Part shown: positions 59,801 to 64,000 of the stretch, in pieces
Position numbering within the stretch: position 1 is the first letter of the stretch
Layout of the letters: the number at the start of each line of letters is the position of its first letter
Source: Antedon bifida
Taxonomy: Eukaryota; Echinodermata; Crinoidea; Comatulida; Antedonidae
NCBI GenBank assembly: GCA_963402885.1
Contig: OY727095.1
Coordinates: 4,531,001 to 4,595,000, forward strand
DNA: 64,000 nt
Direction: 5' to 3'
The notes under the pieces: generated by a model
What the model was told of the DNA's origin: nothing
The model's input: only the letters and a program-made list of their open reading frames with translations
Databases searched by the model: none
Position numbers and translations under genes: made by a program

Positions 59801-62053
59801 GAAACGAAATACGCTTTACAATTTGCAATATTTTTACTAAAAACTGTAAATTGAACAAAACTGATGTTTTAACTCTAATGAAGTGAATGCCTAGTATTTT
59901 GTACTTTTATATTTAATGATTGCGGAGCTAACAACTCTTTAATTTACTGTTGAGGAAAAATTTGCGATGGCGCTAATATATCTATTCAGCTAGCGTAACA
60001 GTTTTTGATTACTATTTCCCACTGAGGTAACAAAACTTCCCATACACATTTAGTTAATAAGTTCACTGTTTAAATACTAAGTTGTGATATGTCTTAATAC
60101 ATTTTGTAATCTTTCAAAACAGAAAACTGCACTGCATTTTACAACCCCGACGATAAAAATGAGTTGTGGCCAGCGTGTGAGGGCGATGTTTGTATATGTG
60201 CTGCAGGTAATTTTTCGATTACGTCGTCAAAACCAGGGAAGAGTGAAATTCCACTTGGTAAAAACTACTAAGCGGATGATCTGGATCTGTTAGACCTATT
60301 TTCCGTTAGTCAAAACTCTTCCAAATCCTCTCTACGCATGCGTATAAGCGAACGCTTTCGATCGTTGTTGCGAACAAATTTGCTTTGTGGAAAATCGATT
60401 TCATGGCCTCACTTTTTACACTGGCGGAGGCAAAAACTCTGTCATTGTTCTTGGGATTATTTTATCTCGTTATATTTCTAGGTCCTTGTCCTGAGTGTGA
60501 AAGACCTGAGGCAGAATTTGCGTCTGAAAATGATCTTTATCACGAGTGGGCCTGTGGTCAACAAAAAGGAGTCGATTATGGTAACGTAAACAGTGATTAT
60601 TTTGATTTCTTCATGCAAAAGTATATGAGTGTTTAAGAAATGAAATTATGGGCGTAAGATTTTTTTTATGATAAACTTTTTTTTGCTCATTTTACTCGCT
60701 CACCCCAATAATGGTCCTATTGAGAAATAATTGATTCTCTGGTTTTGTACCCTCAGTAAGATTTTAATCAATTGCAGTCCAAGGTAATTGAAGGCCCATC
60801 CTTGCATATTTACATTACATAAGTGTTCTGTTATAGTTAAATAACTGGTTCTCTGTTATGTTATCACCAGTGTTTGAAGCTATTCCTCAGGCTGTAGATG
60901 AAAAAGACGGCTTCATCACCCTCACAGCGACGGTATATAGATTGAAAACAGGTACAGGTTGCATTATAAATACCATTTGAAATATTGAGATGCAAATTCG
61001 GGGCTTCAGAATTTTTCCGAAACACTGTGATTGGTTTAACGTTATTTACAGACTAACCTGGAACATATACTCTCACAATATCTCTCATCTTTACTCGATT
61101 TTCTTAATTTTTCTCTGACGTCTTACCTTTTTTGTAGGCAGAGATCAATTTGAAGATGTGGCGGATAAAACATATGGTGCAATTCGCTTTTTTATCATAA
61201 ACAGTTCGTGCGCAGGCTGTGAATTGTTTAAGCTTGGTCACAAGTATCTGATAATGGGCAAAGATGGTATTCCATACCAGGATGGTATCTATACCAAGTA
61301 AGTTGTTTTTGTTAGATGCGGATAACCATTGCGATTGTCAAGAGTCATCTTTTGTTTATTACCACGTTCTTATTTATTTCAACCTGAGTTTAAAATATTT
61401 AACATCCATATTATAGAACCAAAAAAACTGTCTGTATTCTTTATTATGTTTATATTATCACTTGTAATTGCCTTTTTTTGTTTAAATTACTTAAACAAAT
61501 GTTTAAAGGTTTTAAAGCTTTTAAATTTATATAGCGCAAAATACAAATAGTCTCTATGCGCTGGTTAGCACAATTGTGAAAATGAAAATGTTGAGGTAAA
61601 ATAAACCACAAAATAGCCTAATAAAACTGAATAAATTGACCAAGACAACAGAAAAAAGTTTGAAAACGGAATCTCACATCACCACACTGTTTCACTAACT
61701 TGTCAAGATGTGTGTAATAAGAGAAAAAGTGTTCTTTTGTTTTTCAATCATCCTTTATTCACGAATATAAAAATTGTAAAAAAGAAAGTTTACATTCCAT
61801 CCAGGTCAATGTCTGGAACTCAAAAAGGCAGAACACAACTAAAATTCAAGGAAATAATACACAAGATACAAATACAGATAAAAAACGTTCCTCCATTACT
61901 ACTAATATTTTATTTCAATATTCCAGATACAAATATTTGCTTGATAACACTTCATATATCGAAGAATGGTCCAAGAAAGCAGACAACAAATCACGTGCTA
62001 AGGAGTTGAACATTTTTAAAAATGACATGATTAATAATGGCTGTCCTACCTAA
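56878..62053 (+). CDS. Mini-C3 gene 2: signal peptide + MG1 + C345C/NTR, 8 exons, 312 aa
   Basis: Exons: 56878-56933, 58791-58957, 59372-59536, 60123-60206, 60482-60580, 60871-60951, 61138-61297, 61927-62053. Phases agree (939 nt). Same domain order as mini-C3 gene 1: signal MLKFIILLTVLSLPYALC, MG1 (HYIITAPEVFGYNVEEYV), C345C/NTR start ENCTAFYNPDDKNE, CPEC, SSCAGCELF, YLIMGKDGIPY, end GCPT. Exon 3 ends ATKSQVILTQ, so it has lost different codons from gene 1 while staying in frame. MG1 is the most diverged part and the C345C exons are nearly unchanged between the two genes. Exon 2 again has an alternative in-frame acceptor 6 bp upstream. Intron 1 is enlarged by ACAAACAAAC-rich repeat sequence (57700-58690). 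Function unknown. Confidence 0.86.
57690..58690. repeat. CAAACAAACAGA-rich repeat region
   Basis: Two related blocks in intron 1 of mini-C3 gene 2 share AGTACTTGGCAAAAT, TAAGTATATAC/TATATACCTATGTAC and CAAACAAACAAACA runs. A related stretch lies at about 9995-10310 in the CCHCR1-like gene, and an inverted piece at about 41395-41470 in the C3-like gene. Minus-strand frame 57803-58021 lies inside and is not supported as a gene. Confidence 0.65.
59944..60026 (+). pseudogene. Relic of C3-like exon 31 in mini-C3 gene 2
   Basis: Same relic as in mini-C3 gene 1 (TGTTGAGGAAAAATTTGCG; CAGCTAGCGTAACAGTTTTT; GATTACTATTTCCCA), with the donor destroyed (CCCACTGAGG). It lies about 95 bp before the exon equivalent to C3-like exon 32. 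Confidence 0.85.
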
Positions 62054-64000
62054 GAACTCCGCCAGAAAACAGCAACAGCAAATGCCGAGTCTTTTCTTTG
62101 TATTCAGCGTTACCTTCTTAATACCATATTCCACAGAGAGAGCCATTTCCTTTATTCAATATTACTTTGTAGAACAGCATTTTAGTATTCCATATGGAGC
62201 TGTTATTATTTCAATCAGTAATTTGATCCTTTTATCATAAAATATGAAAATAATATTTCTAAAAACAAGTATTCCTTATTCAATTTCCAGTAGGCCTAAA
62301 ATGGTGTATGCAATTCATAGGATTTATTCCCCGAGATTCTGTATAATACATTCTAAATAGGTTTCTCTTAAAGATGTATTGTCCCCCTGAAAAAATAATT
62401 TGTAACATTTTTTGGATTGAATATGCCATTTTAATGTCACATAATAAGCATCCACTTTGAACAAAAATTGATCGAAAAAAAATGTATACCTAAAACAAAT
62501 AGTCAAATTGGCTGCCAGCCAATGGCTTTTTGGCTGAATTTGATCATTTATTTTGTCATTTTATTTGAGAAGACATTTATTTTTTGGGTTTTTTTTACGG
62601 AAAGGATTAACTTAATAAAACTACAAAATAACCTATTCAAAGTCTGATTTACTTCATTTTTCATGTTTTTGGGGGAACAATACATCTTTAATAATCATTT
62701 GCAAAAATATCATGTCATTGTATGTATCTTGTTTACTACCACATACGGACAGGTGCCATATAGTATTTATATTAAACACTAGGCTTAGCTAAACCCGGAG
62801 AAGTTCTAAAAATTACAATTTACAGTTTTCTATACTCATCTCTAGAGTATAGAACATTATAATAACATAGAATCATTATTTCATGATTAAATTTTTTTTA
62901 TATAAATAAATCCGATTTATTAAATGCGAATATAAATTTGCTTACACTGAAGAATTGATTTTATCTGACTTTGGTGTTTTGTTCTATGAAACCGTTATAC
63001 GCTTTTACATTTACGACACGTGATAACACGCGCGCTGACGTGACGCTTGTAAATTTAAATTCAAGAAGCAACCAATCAGCCGTCGTTCGTTGTTGGTAGG
63101 ATATAGCAAATATAATATGTGGCGTATCCTGGACTTTTAAACCATACAATTTGACAGATTTACGATGTTTTACCTCTCTACACAGCTTCTTCGAATATCC
63201 ATGTGTTTCTGAGCGTGCGCAGAATGACGTTTTGTAGCGTCGTGAGAATCGACTTTACCTTGGCTAGCCCAAACATTTGAGCCCTGCATATGATGATATA
63301 TTATTACATACACAGCAAAGACTTAGTTATTACTAAATGCATCAAACAATTTTGATTTGAAAACACTTACTATTGAATTCCGGTGTTCGATTATTGAATG
63401 GTTGTTTTGCATGGTATGCCGGTTACCTGTATTCATAGTCAAGAACAGCAACAAATCCGTCGTCATCGGTGTAATGGCAGGACTTCGGTTGAAAGGTATG
63501 TTACTAGCAGATAGGCTCATACCAATTTAGCAAATTTTTACCCGGTTAGTATATTTCAACATTTCCGTACAAAATGTACGTTCGTCCGACTAACGACGAA
63601 TTACCACGGGAGCCGTACAAAAACAAAATCCAAGGACTGAGCGATGCCGAACTGCCGGAATAAGGTTAAGCCAGTATAGTTATATCCGAATCGCGATTTT
63701 TTTTTCGTACATAAGTTTGGAACCCCATGTGAAAGATAGCCAAACTACTGTACTTCCGTAGAAAAACAAGGCCAACAGCCATAAGTCGCGTGCTAAAACG
63801 CACAGTGATACCGGACCGACAGACAGACCGACAGACCGACCGACCGACATAGTGAACTAAAAACCTGAAAAATATAACAATTTAAGACAATATTATTATC
63901 TTTAATTAAACGGGAAAATTGTGTTCAAGTAATCGGGGACTAGAGTGCCACTTGATTGAAGTTACAAGTGAGCCTTTGAAGTCGAATTATGTTCGTATAC
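62054..64000. other. 3' flank of mini-C3 gene 2
   Basis: Contains a family-C element at 62369-62694 (longer than its counterpart at 53524), the duplicated block with ambiguous short frames (62900-63665), a TTTTTTTTCGTACATAAG fragment at 63697 with GTGAAAGATAGCC, and an ACCGACCG-type unit (63763-63852). I see no complete gene up to the window edge. Confidence 0.65.

Larger units (their letters stand above)
56245..64000 (+). repeat. Segmental duplication, copy 2 (carries mini-C3 gene 2), open at right edge
   Basis: Collinear with 47627-54765 from CAACAGTTTTCTGTATTG to the last base of the window, where the match to copy 1 (TTCGTATAC at 54765) is still running. Differences include an extra ~1 kb in intron 1 (57560-58690), the missing 50865 inverted-repeat element and insertions near 61540-61700 and 62500-62830. 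Confidence 0.88.

Overview
The window is animal nuclear DNA. Its genes are split by GT-AG introns, it is AT-rich, and it is full of short inverted-repeat elements, tRNA- and 5S-derived repeats and GGCCTA/CTAG-rich tracts. The gene content (a thioester complement C3 homologue, a CCHCR1 homologue and a DNTTIP2 homologue) together with those tracts suggests an invertebrate deuterostome, most likely an echinoderm. The phylum is inference; the animal origin is not in doubt. Exon junctions were read by eye, and each model keeps phase at every junction.

Layout. 1-4690: a roughly 1.86-kb unit present twice in full and once in part, each full unit carrying a tRNA-Val(AAC)-like gene. 5175-5955: a run of 34 C followed by a hairpin-forming satellite. 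6092-16305 (+): CCHCR1-like coiled-coil gene, 18 exons, 810 aa. 16593-20354 (-): DNTTIP2/Fcf2 gene, 6 exons, at least 286 aa, tail-to-tail with the former. 20355-22510: no gene seen. 22661-45204 (+): a complete complement C3-like gene, 36 exons, 1700 aa, with thioester, catalytic histidine, beta/alpha processing site, divergent anaphylatoxin region and C-terminal C345C/NTR domain. 45205-47626: repeats. 47627-64000: two tandem copies of an 8.6-9.2 kb segment, each with a short gene derived from the C3-like gene (48265-53219, 315 aa; 56878-62053, 312 aa).

The most notable content is this pair of 'mini-C3' genes. Each keeps the signal peptide, MG1 domain and C345C/NTR domain of the C3-like neighbour and lacks everything between: MG2-MG8, anaphylatoxin, CUB and thioester domain. 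Reading frames, splice sites and intron phases are intact. A decayed relic of parental exon 31 lies in the fusion intron of both, which shows directly that they arose by internal deletion from a full-length C3-like gene. A fourth, inverted and dead copy of the promoter/exon 1 lies between them (about 55290-55600). The second segment is still open at the right edge, so more copies may follow.

Working together: the full gene would make a secreted opsonin able to bind targets covalently. The short products would be secreted proteins carrying only its N- and C-terminal domains. In vertebrate C3/C4/C5 the C345C domain contacts convertase components, so a decoy, regulatory or independent recognition role is possible, but that is inference.
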